From Papaver somniferum (Eukaryota > Streptophyta > Magnoliopsida > Ranunculales > Papaveraceae): a stretch of DNA of 64,000 nt. Shown here piece after piece: positions 25,427-35,962 of the stretch. Each line of letters opens with the position of its first letter. The first letter of the stretch is position 1. A program made the position numbers and the translations under genes. The notes beneath the pieces were generated by a model. It saw only the letters and a list, made by a program, of their open reading frames with translations, was not told the origin of the DNA and did not search any database. The stretch lies in assembly GCF_003573695.1 (NCBI RefSeq), contig NC_039359.1, forward strand, positions 76,770,783 to 76,834,782, read 5' to 3'.

Positions 25427-27861
25427 TGAAAAAGTGGGGGTACAACAACCTCACCCAATATTTCGATTAGAAATCTGTATGGACTAACTCTAATATACTT
25501 TCTAGAGAATCAACTAGACAGTCAGACTCAATCTAGAGAAAAGTATATCGAGGAGTTAATATCTCAATCTCTTGATTTGATATTTACTTAACCAAATAGA
25601 AATCTGCGAGTCTTTATCAAATACAAGGATAAAAACTTGGATGGTACCAAAGACAAATATCCAAGGATCAATCAATTTGCAATAAACAACCAAAGGTTGG
25701 ATTTCACAATTGATCGATACAACGGACAACCTGTGATATTTCAATTATATAACAAAATATAATGCGGAATAGAAATAACACAGACACCAGAAGTTTTGTT
25801 AACGAGGAAACTGCAAATGCAGAAAAACCCCGGGACCTAGTCCAGATTGAACACCAAACTGTATTAAGCCGCTACATACCCTAGCCTACTACAAACTAAC
25901 TTCGATCTGAACTGTAGTTGAACCCTAATCAATCTCACACTGATTCAAGGTACAGTTGCGCTCCTTACGTCTCTAATCCCTGCAGGATGCTAAGCACTTG
26001 ATTCCCTTAGCTGATCTCACCCACAACCAAGAGTTGCTACGACCCAAAGTCGAAGACTTTAATAAACAAATTTGTATCACACAGAAAAGTCTACGATAAT
26101 AGACAAATCTGTCTCCCACAGATATACCTAAGACTTTTGTTCCGTCTTTTGATAAAATCAAGGTGAACAGGAACCAATCGGTATCCCGGACTTATATTCC
26201 CGAAGAACAACCTAGAATTATCAATCACCTCACAATAATCTAAATCGTATGGTAGCGATACTAGATATTGCGGAATCACAAATGATGAGACGAAGATGTT
26301 TGTGGTTTCTTTTTATCTTGCCCTATCGGAGATATAATCTCAAGTCAATTATTCAGTTGAACTCGTACGATAGAAAATGGAAAGATCAGATCGCTTAACT
26401 ACAAGAGAAATAGTTTCTTCTGGCTTCACAATACCAATGAAGTCTTTCAGTCGTTAACCTACATGGTCTCGAGAAGAAATCTAAGGTTAAAGGAGAATCG
26501 ACTCTAGCAAACCAACTAGTATCACACAGGAGGTGTGGGGATTAGTTTTTCCAGATGCTAGATGTCTCCTTTATATAGTTTTCGAATCATGGTTTGCAAT
26601 CTAAGTTACCTTAGTAACAAAGCATTCAATAGTCACCATTAGATGAGAAACCTCATTCAACCAAGCTAATATCTTTGAACCGTTAGATCGAAACTTAGCT
26701 TGTCACACACACAAATGAAATGTATTCATTTAGGTTTGAGTAACCGTACCTAAACGTGAACACTTAGTTGTTTCACAAATAGTTAACCAATGGTTAGCCA
26801 TATGAGCACTTTCATATTAACGGTATTCATCTTTCTCATAACTAGTTTAAATGACTCATAAGAACTAGTTGAAGAGTTGTTCAAATGCTTAGATCTTTAT
26901 TCATAGACACAATTGAAACAAAATCGGTTTGATCCACTTGAATCAATTCATGAACAATATAGCCACGGTTTGCAAAGATTGTATTCCTTATAATGTATTG
27001 TTTTAAGTTCATGAACTACCGATTTGAGATATCACCAGATTGAGTACGCATACGGGTATCCGTACCTTAGCTACCGGATTTGAGTTTATAAAATCAGCAG
27101 AAATTTTCGGTTCAAAAAATTTTGTGGGTACGCGTACCTAAGGTGAATGGTTAACTAGTTTGCAAACTTACAAACTCCAGCAGAAATTTTCGGTATGAAA
27201 ACTTCTGTGGGTACGCGTACTCAACCTGTCTCCTTTACCAATACCGCATGCACACATATGCACGCACTTGGATTCCGGTACATGGATTTATACACTAATG
27301 TGCGAACACACTGTATATGATTATAGCCATAGATGGTAATCTCAACTCTACATTTCAATCATTGAAGCATTCTTCTATAATGTTATAACAATCGTTATTC
27401 ACGACTATCGTCATCAAAGCTATTTTCAAGATTGAAACGTCATCATGACTTTCGTCACGGGTAAAAATGAAAATGGTTAAAGTGAAAGCTTACCAACACA
27501 TATTTCGAGAAAAAGATAGGCGAGTAAACTCCGCTCGAAATAGCAAATGTGTATGTATGAAAATATAATACTTAAACGACTTTGTGTCAAAAGTAGGAGA
27601 TAAAATAGACTTTTTAGTGATAGATAAGTTCAAGTCTCCACATACCTTTTAATCGGATGAAGTTCCACCGGTTCCTCGAGTAGTTCTTCGTCTTCGTAAG
27701 ATGATCGCCATGGAGTCCGGAGCTTCAACTACACTTGACTATCCTAAACCGAGACTCAGTCATAAGTAAACTAGAAATCAAGACATATAGTTTTGATCAC
27801 TAATATTGACAAACATGCTTGAGATATACGCATGCGAGTTCGACCGAGCAATGATCTAACA
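25427..27861 (-). repeat. 5' LTR of the SIRE-like element
   Basis: This 2,435-base partner of 19116-21549 starts TGAAAAAGTGGGGG and ends ATCTAACA, followed by the CATCT duplication. The copies differ by scattered substitutions, so the insertion is not very recent. Confidence 0.92.
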
Positions 27862-27866
27862 CATCT

Positions 27867-29867
27867 CTACACAACCTTAAGCTCAAGGTGACAATAAAGG
27901 AAAATTAGGGTTTTGCAAAGCAAACCCTTATTTATGAGTTTGAATATTTGTAAAACTCTGTGATTTATCACTACAAGGACATGACTAGCCCCTCACTCAT
28001 GCACAAAGTCATAAGCATGCTAACTATGACCTCATCGACTCAAGCACTGCTAAAGGAGTCTGCCACACAAACATAGAGAAAATTAAGGTTTTTGCCAAAT
28101 AAACCCTAATTTACAATATTACATGTCAAAGACAAAGATTTTATGTTCTCAGTTCATGACAAATCCTTAGACCTATGAGGAAGGTGTCACCCATTATAGA
28201 ATAATTTGTGTCTGGTTCTTTCAAAGATCAAACTCTTGTCTCCTTTTTGGTCGGCTAACAAGAGGAATTAAATCTACGACTTTCCAAATTGAATTAGAGG
28301 CATACTTAAGCATCATTTGTACATTCCATCAACATAAATCCTAGACGAGCGATGTATCTTCTCCTCTTCACAATCTAGGATAATGGGGGACAAATCTCGA
28401 TGGCGGCATGGGGGACGAATAACAACATGCCATTTGTCCTACTTTTCAACCGTTTTGTACATGTTGTTTTTTTTTTATTTTTTATTCCATATTTGCCCTC
28501 CTCAAAACTACAAGATCTCGTTAGTTACCTTAAAAAGAACTAACCATCCTAAATTAACATTGGCTGCCTAGGATGATTACCATCGGGAATTCCGTTTGAG
28601 TATTATCCTTGTTACCTTTCGTTGTTACTTGAAAAAAATACAGATTTCCCAAAACGATACAAGGATAAGTAGTGATACGTATCATGCATTTAGTTTGGAT
28701 AATTAAACGATTTCTCAACATAAGATCAGAAAAAAGAGTAAGACAAGACAAGCAACCACCACAATTCTAAAATTTGAACTTGTAGACTATGTACAATAAT
28801 TTGAACGAACTTTGCTAAATCATTCAACAAAGAAACAATATGTATTGGCTTCATTCCAATAGCGACACCACATGAAGTCAATTGTACCATAATTTTATAT
28901 ATTGAACTTAACAGCATTTTGTTTCTAAAAATTATTTCTTCATTTTCTATAGCATAAGACTATCCGCCTAAAATCAAAGATTAAGTTACTCGTTCAAATC
29001 TAATCGGTGTAGAGTTTTAAATGAAGAACTATCACCAGTACTCGAGCTTGAAGAACCGTAAATGCCAGTGGAAAGATAAATATTAAAATAAATTAAGATT
29101 ATGTTTATCAAAAAGTATTGTTTAATGAGATCGTGAATATTATGTTTTTTCACTTTTATTTCCGTGTATATGAGCGTTAATTAAGGACGATTAGTTTATT
29201 TTGGGTAACTAACAAGATCTTCTAGGTTCTGGTTACAAGCAAATATGGAACCAAAAATCAAAAAATCAGTTTGATAAAAACTGTTAAGAGGTGGGACAAA
29301 TGGCATTTTGTTATCCATCCCCCATGTCCCCATCAAAATTTGTCCCAATCAAAAATTTATCCGACAATCCATGACAGGTTACAAACAAAAAATCAATCAT
29401 GACCATCTCATGGTGAAGCCTCCGCTAGGTGCTGTTCATCGCCAGTAATCATGCTAAGTCCAAACTCTGGTTAAGAGGTGGAGACTAAGCCCCAACCCTC
29501 GGGTAATGAACCCTAGCTCCTGGGGGATACCCAACACAAAGATATCACATGCAAATAGGATTCAACCTTACGCACAAGGCACACGTCGAATAAGTTTTGA
29601 ACTTCAGCATTCTCATGCAAGATGAGTCTTCCAACTAGGCAATGAGATATGCCAAGATTTTTAGTTTTCACCAGCTCAAGATAGGTCTTGGCTCTATAAA
29701 CTCAATTTAGGGTTCACTCATTGATATGATACAAGTGTTATCCGCTAGAGCACGAGTATCGATTGGATAGTGTACAAGCAAGGGTGGTCCTTGGAGACTG
29801 AAAAATTGTTATCTCTAATTTACAATTAAATTATGCTAAAAATATAAAAAAGAACGAATTTAGAAAG
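27867..29867. other. No recognisable gene
   Basis: Intergenic, AT-rich sequence. Two related phrases (TTAGGGTTTTGCAAAGCAAA near 27907 and TTAAGGTTTTTGCCAAATAA near 28082) indicate an old duplicated repeat. No domain is seen in the short open frames. Confidence 0.4.
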
Positions 29868-30970
29868 ATGGTGGCCTCGGTATTTACACAAGTATTTGAG
29901 GCTTCTAATAACGGGAGATGGAACTGGTTTCGTCCCTTTAGCTACACTACCTATCAAAAATGGTGGCCTCGGTATTTACACTATGACAGACACTCGAACC
30001 TACTGTTATCTTGTCTCTCAGAGTCAGACGGCCTCGGTGCGAAAGGTGATACTTGGTAGTTTATTCCCAACCGACAATCGTGCTGCCTACAAGTTAGCTC
30101 TTCAGAAATTTACTCAGGTATGTGATTTGCCTTCTACTTATTGGGTCGATGACACTGCCCTCTTATATGCACTCCATGGAAGTTACTTATTTTGACGCAG
30201 TCAAGAAGCGAATCCATGTCTAATTTACTTTATCTGCAAGAGATTCAATGCTATGGCAGTGTAACCTGATCAAGCATGCTCAGGATTATCTTTTGGTTGT
30301 CCCTATTAGTGGACTTGGTCAGTGCCTTGGTCCCCGATAGTTCAGGGTTGTAGTTTGTTATCGTCTTGGTATTCCTTTGTTCGTCTAAGGCGGGTTATGC
30401 TCCTGTTGCAATAAACCTATCGATATTTTCGGCGATCATGCGCTTCATTGTGCTAAGGACGTTGGGATTAAGTTTCGTCATTATTTAGTTCGTGATTTAG
30501 CTACCGACATTTGTTACAAAGCTTGTGTACCTGCACGCAAGGAAGCGAACCTGGGTATTTTATCATATGATAACAAGGACTTACGCCCAGACGATATCCT
30601 TGTGCTCAATTGGAAAAACGGTCAAGATGTGTGTATGGATGTCACAGGTGTCTCACCCTTCACTGGTGATGGTGTTCGTGTCTTTATTCCGGGCCAGGAT
30701 ATTTCGAGAGCAATTTCGCGCAAGCGTACTAAATATTTGTCTGATTGTGTTGCACATGGTTACGGTTTGGGTGTCTTATCTTTTACTACTTTAGGAGATC
30801 TTAGTGAGGATTTTATTTGTTTTTTCAAGCGTCTGAAAAATTGTTTAGTTAGCAATGACGCTGGTAGTGGATTACGCAGTTTTGTTTTTCATAGGCTGGG
30901 TGTTGTTATTCAGAAAGGGGTTGGTGCTCAGCTTGTTGCTCCGCTACCAACCAAAAGTTCTGTAGTTTCA
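29868..30970 (+). pseudogene. C-terminal relic of a non-LTR reverse transcriptase with restriction-like nuclease fold
   Basis: The first part (29896-30180) reads LATLPIKNGGLGIYTMTD, a stretch that follows the RT domain in a plant family of RT-bearing ORFs. After a frame change and stops, 30404-30970 is open in one frame. It shows CC..P...FGDHALHC (a CCHC zinc motif), then RPDDILVLNWKNGQDVCMDV, which fits a PD-(D/E)xK nuclease core, and TGVSPFTGDG. The end (RLGVVIQKGVGAQLVA) matches the family's C-terminus as I remember it. There is no RT domain upstream, so this is a 5'-truncated, frame-broken copy. Assignment to a named clade (R2-like or other) is uncertain. Confidence 0.6.
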
Positions 30971-31015
30971 GACATCAATCAATTTAGAAAGTATTATACA
31001 ATTATAAAATATTAA

Positions 31016-34000
31016 GCAACCAGACTAAAGAGAACTGGGGTTTTCGGATTCTACCAATTTAATTATGCAAATTACTCAATTCAATCAATCTTTAATGAAT
31101 ATTCGTTTTATAACTATAGACTATCTAAGACTAAACTGATACGTCTTGGGATATTTACAGTTAAAAACAAATATTATCAATTATGTTGTATCAAAACAAT
31201 ATAATCTCCTCCGTTTATAAAAGATCAATTGTCGGAGGCTATTCAAAACGGTTAAAGATTAAAGCATTGTTAGAAGAAAATTAATAGAAAATTAAATCCA
31301 AAATAATATTTTATTAGAAAATACCTGAGTTTTTACATAAAAAGTTGGTTTCTTCCTTAACCCCAAGAAGAGATTACTCCATACAAATAAAAGAAGAAAA
31401 TCCTAAACTAGTACAATACTCGAACTCGGACCAAAAATAGGCGCGTCACAATGGATTCCCTTTACCTCCGCTTCCACCACTATTTATATAGATTTCAAAG
31501 GAAACCACTTTCATTTTCCATTTTCACTTCCACGTTATCGTCCAATGAAAATGCGTATGGCAAATAATTTAATTCTCATGCAGTTATAATTTTAGTTATT
31601 TGTGAATTATATTATTTTTTATTAACTCCAACCATAAAGAATAATATTTTTTCCATATTCTTCATATATTTAATTCCCATCAATTACTCCATGTAGATTC
31701 CTTACCTAACACATTTATTTGATTTTTTTTATACACAAAATATCTCCAAATATCTTGTAATGATGTCGACATAATTAGCCATATTCGTGAATAAATGGAC
31801 TCCACGCTTTCTACATAGTCCTTGACATGTTTACCACACTCCCATATCCAAATAATTTGACCAATGAAATAATTTTCCATGTTCTTCCTTTCGGGATTAG
31901 GCCATTCAATCATAAATCATTTCATTTCCTCCATTTTATCAGCATAATTTCGCTTTCTAGTCCATCGAGCTTTATTTCCTAAAAACCGCAAAAATAACCA
32001 AACTTACCAAATATGTACAAAATGGAGAGCTAATAAATATAAATTTGAGTCGTAAATACACAAGAATTAAACATTTATCACTCACATGAAACCTAGCATG
32101 ACAAGAAGATCCGAACTTTTTAAGACTCTCACTAATGATCATAATCAACTTAGAATATAGCTCATACCAAAGCATTACGACGACCATCTAAACTACCAAG
32201 TTCAAACTGAGGACCATAAGAACTTGTGAGTTATATCTCTCTCGTAATAAGGATTATATGCAACCAAGGTGGAGCACACTACCAACACACGTCCAACAAG
32301 CCAAAGGTCAAGAATTTTCATGGAAGATAAAGATCATCCAAAGTTTTGCGCATTGCAAACAATCCAAGTTCAAGTTAAAATCAAAGACTAGGCATCAATT
32401 CTCGCAGTTGGGGACTATACATATCCATAAAGTCAAGATGATATCAATTTCACATTTGATCAAGTTATGCATCAAAAGTTGTTCACCCCATAACTAATAA
32501 ACTCGCGACCATGCCCTTAAATGATGCAACTAACAAAAACCAGCAAAGTATAGTTCAACTGAAACCCTAATCCCGAGCACATATCTGGAGAATCTCAGCA
32601 ACAAAGGAACAAGTACGCTGCAAATGGAGTTGCACCATCTATATAATCATCATAGAACAATCAAGGTTCAACTATGAGTGTGAAACTTAATATAGATGAT
32701 GAAATTTCGACAAAGGACAAAATGATCATTTAGATAAATTTTTGGACCAGAGAAAGTAGTCATTTTACCTATTCTCGAACCAAGGGAAAAATATTATTTT
32801 ACCGAAATTTAACAAATGAGAAAAATGGTCATTTAAAAGTTATCCACAAGACTTACGATAAAAGCCAAAGCTCGTGAACATATGGATCTTGAGTAAAATC
32901 TAAGCTCCGTTTGAATCTCTCGAATCTCTGCCTAAGTGCCCGAAGCCTCCATCCCATAGGGTAAGCCTCAACCCTCACAAAATGAACTTCAGTCCTCCAG
33001 GATTAAGCTCATCCCTCGTGGGAAAAACTCAACTCTCATGAGAGAGACTCGGCTCTTGGTTTACAAGGCATAGACAACCACAATTACTAGCACATCCCCG
33101 CGATATATGCTAGTCATGTCCTCTCTAAAGCCTCATAGAACGTCCAAAACTGACTCATGACTCACCCCTACCCGAGCTTAGTACATCCCCGCGAGATACA
33201 ACTTGTCATGTCTACTTTAGGGCACGACTCAAGTATTACATGGATTAATGAGTGATTATATTACATTCTCGTAGGATACGCTGGTCATTTTACCTCAAGG
33301 CCTTGCGACAAACTCCTAGAACATCCTTTCGAGATACACTAGTCGTGTCTGCCCCATAATATTGGCACCATCACGACTGAATCTTACCATATCTTTGTGA
33401 GACACGATGGTCAAATAAAAGTGTTTTCTTAGTCTTTTATGAACAAGAGATATTGTTAGGCATGTAAGCCACACCTTAAGTCTCTTGAACACGTCCCAAC
33501 TGACTCTATGAAACTTGAACTCCATGAGAAAATCCCCAACCATCCTCATGAACTCTGAGCACTTTTAACTCATCTTAAAGTCCCATACAAACATGAGACT
33601 CATGTTCAAGCCTCTTTCTCAGCTCCTCAAACATGCTTCTGGATAGCAAGATGACTCTAAGTATCACGAACTTATCAAAAATGTGGATAAACCTCTTTGA
33701 GTTTTGCGTACTCATTATAGGATCAAGGAGTCGGCCTCCACAAGTCATATGTGGTCGTTCACACATAACTCTCATGTTCAACACACAATTTTGAGACATT
33801 TCTTGCCCTTCAAGTGAGTTACACAAATATTGATACAACAAAAGCATGTGATTTCATACAACTCCTAAGATTACTTACAAGTGAAATTCTTCTTTGCTCG
33901 TAAAACTTACCTTCCCTTAAGAACGAAACAGTTAACTTGACCCTTTCGATCAATAAAGAATTGTGCCCAGCAAGAAGCGCATCCATAAATTCCTTTTTAA

Positions 34001-34100
34001 GATTTGAATACACCTTAAGAAATAATGTTTGGAGTTTTATAATTAGAAAGTCCAAAATTAGGTTGGGAACAAAAATGAAGAATGATTTCTACAAGCAAGA
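31016..34100. other. No recognisable gene; intergenic
   Basis: There are no coding signatures. At 33092-33420 five diverged copies of a roughly 30-base phrase (ACATCCCCGCGAGATA...TAGTCATGTC) occur at 55-91 base intervals, an old minisatellite or repeat remnant. Confidence 0.4.
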
Positions 34101-34109
34101 AAGTTACAG

Positions 34110-34748
34110 GGTGTTTGGATATACCTTAGTAAGTAATTGTTCCACTTCTTGAAAAAAAAAATCAGAAATTAGGTTGGGAACAAATTTTTGAACGACTTCC
34201 AGAAAACAAAAGGTTAAGCATTATGAAGCATTTCTTTTACTATGACTTTTAGGATTGGCTTCTTTTTTCAGAAGCACTTCTACATCCGGTATCAAAAAAC
34301 CCTCAAATTTTGCTGATAGGACGTTTGGATACATTCAGAAGTTGAAAATCCAGAAGTTACACCATGTTTTGTTTACTCCTGACTCATCTGAGTCGTCTGG
34401 ATCTGAGTGAAATCACCTGACTCATTTGGATCTGACTCGATATGTTTGTTTTGAGTCAGATCTGATCCATCTGACTCAAAAATTTGTGAGTCAGTGGTCC
34501 CATGAGTCAGGGTATTAGTTTCAGAACATAATTTCAATATGATTTCTAGAATCAAAAAAAATAAATAAATCGGGAAACATATTTTTTTGCTTTTGACTTT
34601 TGAGATTGACTTCTACTTTCAGAGAATCTGCTTCTAATATCCAAGCACTCTGCTTTTTGTGAAACATATTTTCATTGTTTTTAATTTCTGAGATTTACTT
34701 CCATTTCTGGAGAAGCGGAAATACTTTTGCTTCTGGTATCCGAACACC
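34110..34748. mobile_element. MITE-like inverted-terminal-repeat element
   Basis: It starts GGTGTTTGGATA (34110-34121) and ends TATCCGAACACC (34737-34748), an inverted terminal pair with one mismatch over 12 bases. The interior is AT-rich and non-coding, with further GTTTGGATA and GAAGC/GCTTC words. I see no clear target duplication. A TGACTC-rich element (34364-34526) appears nested inside. Its position about 200 bases upstream of a gene leader is typical of MITEs. Confidence 0.45.
34364..34526. repeat. TGACTC-rich element, copy 1
   Basis: It begins ATGTTTTGTTTACTCCTGAC and contains repeated TGACTC/GAGTCA words, including GAGTCAGATCTGA. Its left end matches one terminus of the copy at 45564-45866. 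Non-coding. Confidence 0.5.
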
Positions 34749-34929
34749 ATTTCAGAGGCACCATTAGGTCTGCTTGTAAAAAATTTTTGGGTGCCTTTAT
34801 AAATTTCATTCTGTTATAACAACCGTTGGATGGTGGTGTTCTAGAGTGTTCTTATTATTTATAGCCGTTGATAATTCCATTGACCCCCATAAGAGAAAAT
34901 GAAATGTCCGAAGAGAGAAGAATTTTGTT

Positions 34930-35962
34930 CTTTTTTTTTGGTTTCCTTCCCGCTGCTCAGAGTCTTCTCTTTTTCTCTCTCTAGAGAGAAACCCAACACT
35001 TGAGATTCTTCTCTATTTCACACATCTGAATCGAGTATTAGTAAGTAATTTCTTCTACATCTGTTAAGTTTTCTTCATTTTGTTGATTCAGTTAGTGATT
35101 TTATATCTTTCAATTTTTAGGTTTTTTTTTTTTGTTGTTGTAAAATTCTAGGGTTTGTGCGTAAAGTTAGTAAGTTGTTGGTTTTGAGTAAAGAGTCTCA
35201 ATCGGGGGTTTTCTTCTACTGTGTCTGCTGCACAGGGCATGTTTTTGTTGTCGTCGTCGTTGATATTGTTGTTATTTTGGTTTCAATTTGTTTTATCTAA
35301 TGGGTTTTTTCGATCTGTTTTTGTTATTTAGTGAGTTGTTTACAATGCTGGGTTGGACTTTGTTATGGTTGGCCAAAATTGGGTTTTTCTACTTTTTTAT
35401 TTTATTTTTTTGTTGGTGGATTTGGGGATTTTTTGTTGTTGTTGGTGATGAAGAGGACTCAATTAGATTGCTGCTATATGTGTTAGGGTTCAAGGGTTTC
35501 TATTGTTTCATCTGTCTCTCGTGTTAAGTATTTGCATGCTATGTTTGTTTCTGCTTTGTGTATAATGGTGTGTATTTTTGGGTTCTGTTTATTATTGCTT
35601 ACACTAAGTTTTTGTATCTTTTCAGGTTTGAAATCTAGACTGGGGGTTGGGTTTCTTTTGGAATTTGGAGTGTCTTGGATCTAAGGTTGCTTCATTTTTT
35701 AAGGTTAAACTCTCATTGTTTGTAGTTGTAAAATAATTGCACCCACTGTTTGTCTGCTTTCAGTTCTTTCCTTGTATCAATAATCAATATGGACTTTGCA
35801 CAGGTGGGCTGCATCTTGGTTCATTAGTAGGACTTTGGGAGGACAGATATGGGTGTTGATCTGTTCTTTCAATTGTGATACGGAAGTTTTGTTTTGTGCC
35901 GACTGGTTTGAACAATATATAAAGCAGTAACTACCAGTGTTTTTGAGCTCCTGAATTTATCA
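34930..35962 (+). other. Probable 5' UTR with intron(s) of the J-domain gene
   Basis: A CT-rich leader (about 34945-34985) is followed by a good donor GTAAGT at 35041 and an acceptor TTTTCAG ending at 35625. A second possible intron runs from GTTAAA near 35703 to GCACAG ending at 35803. The T-rich sequence between is typical of plant introns. A TATTTATA box lies near 34855. The open frame at 35288-35527 is in the predicted first intron and is not treated as a gene. Confidence 0.45.

Larger units (their letters stand above)
19116..27861 (-). mobile_element. SIRE/Maximus-like Ty1/Copia element, gag remnant only
   Basis: Two direct repeats of about 2.43 kb (19116-21549 and 25427-27861) flank a 3.9 kb interior. 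Target duplications are perfect: CATCT at 19111-19115 and 27862-27866. On the minus strand the interior begins with a tRNA-iMet-like primer site and ends with GACAAAGGGGGAGAT before TGTTAGAGC, the typical SIRE/Maximus purine tract and LTR start. The interior keeps the C-terminal half of gag and has no readable protease, integrase, RT or RNase H. It is a non-autonomous or deleted copy that was still mobilised in trans or decayed after insertion. Confidence 0.92.
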
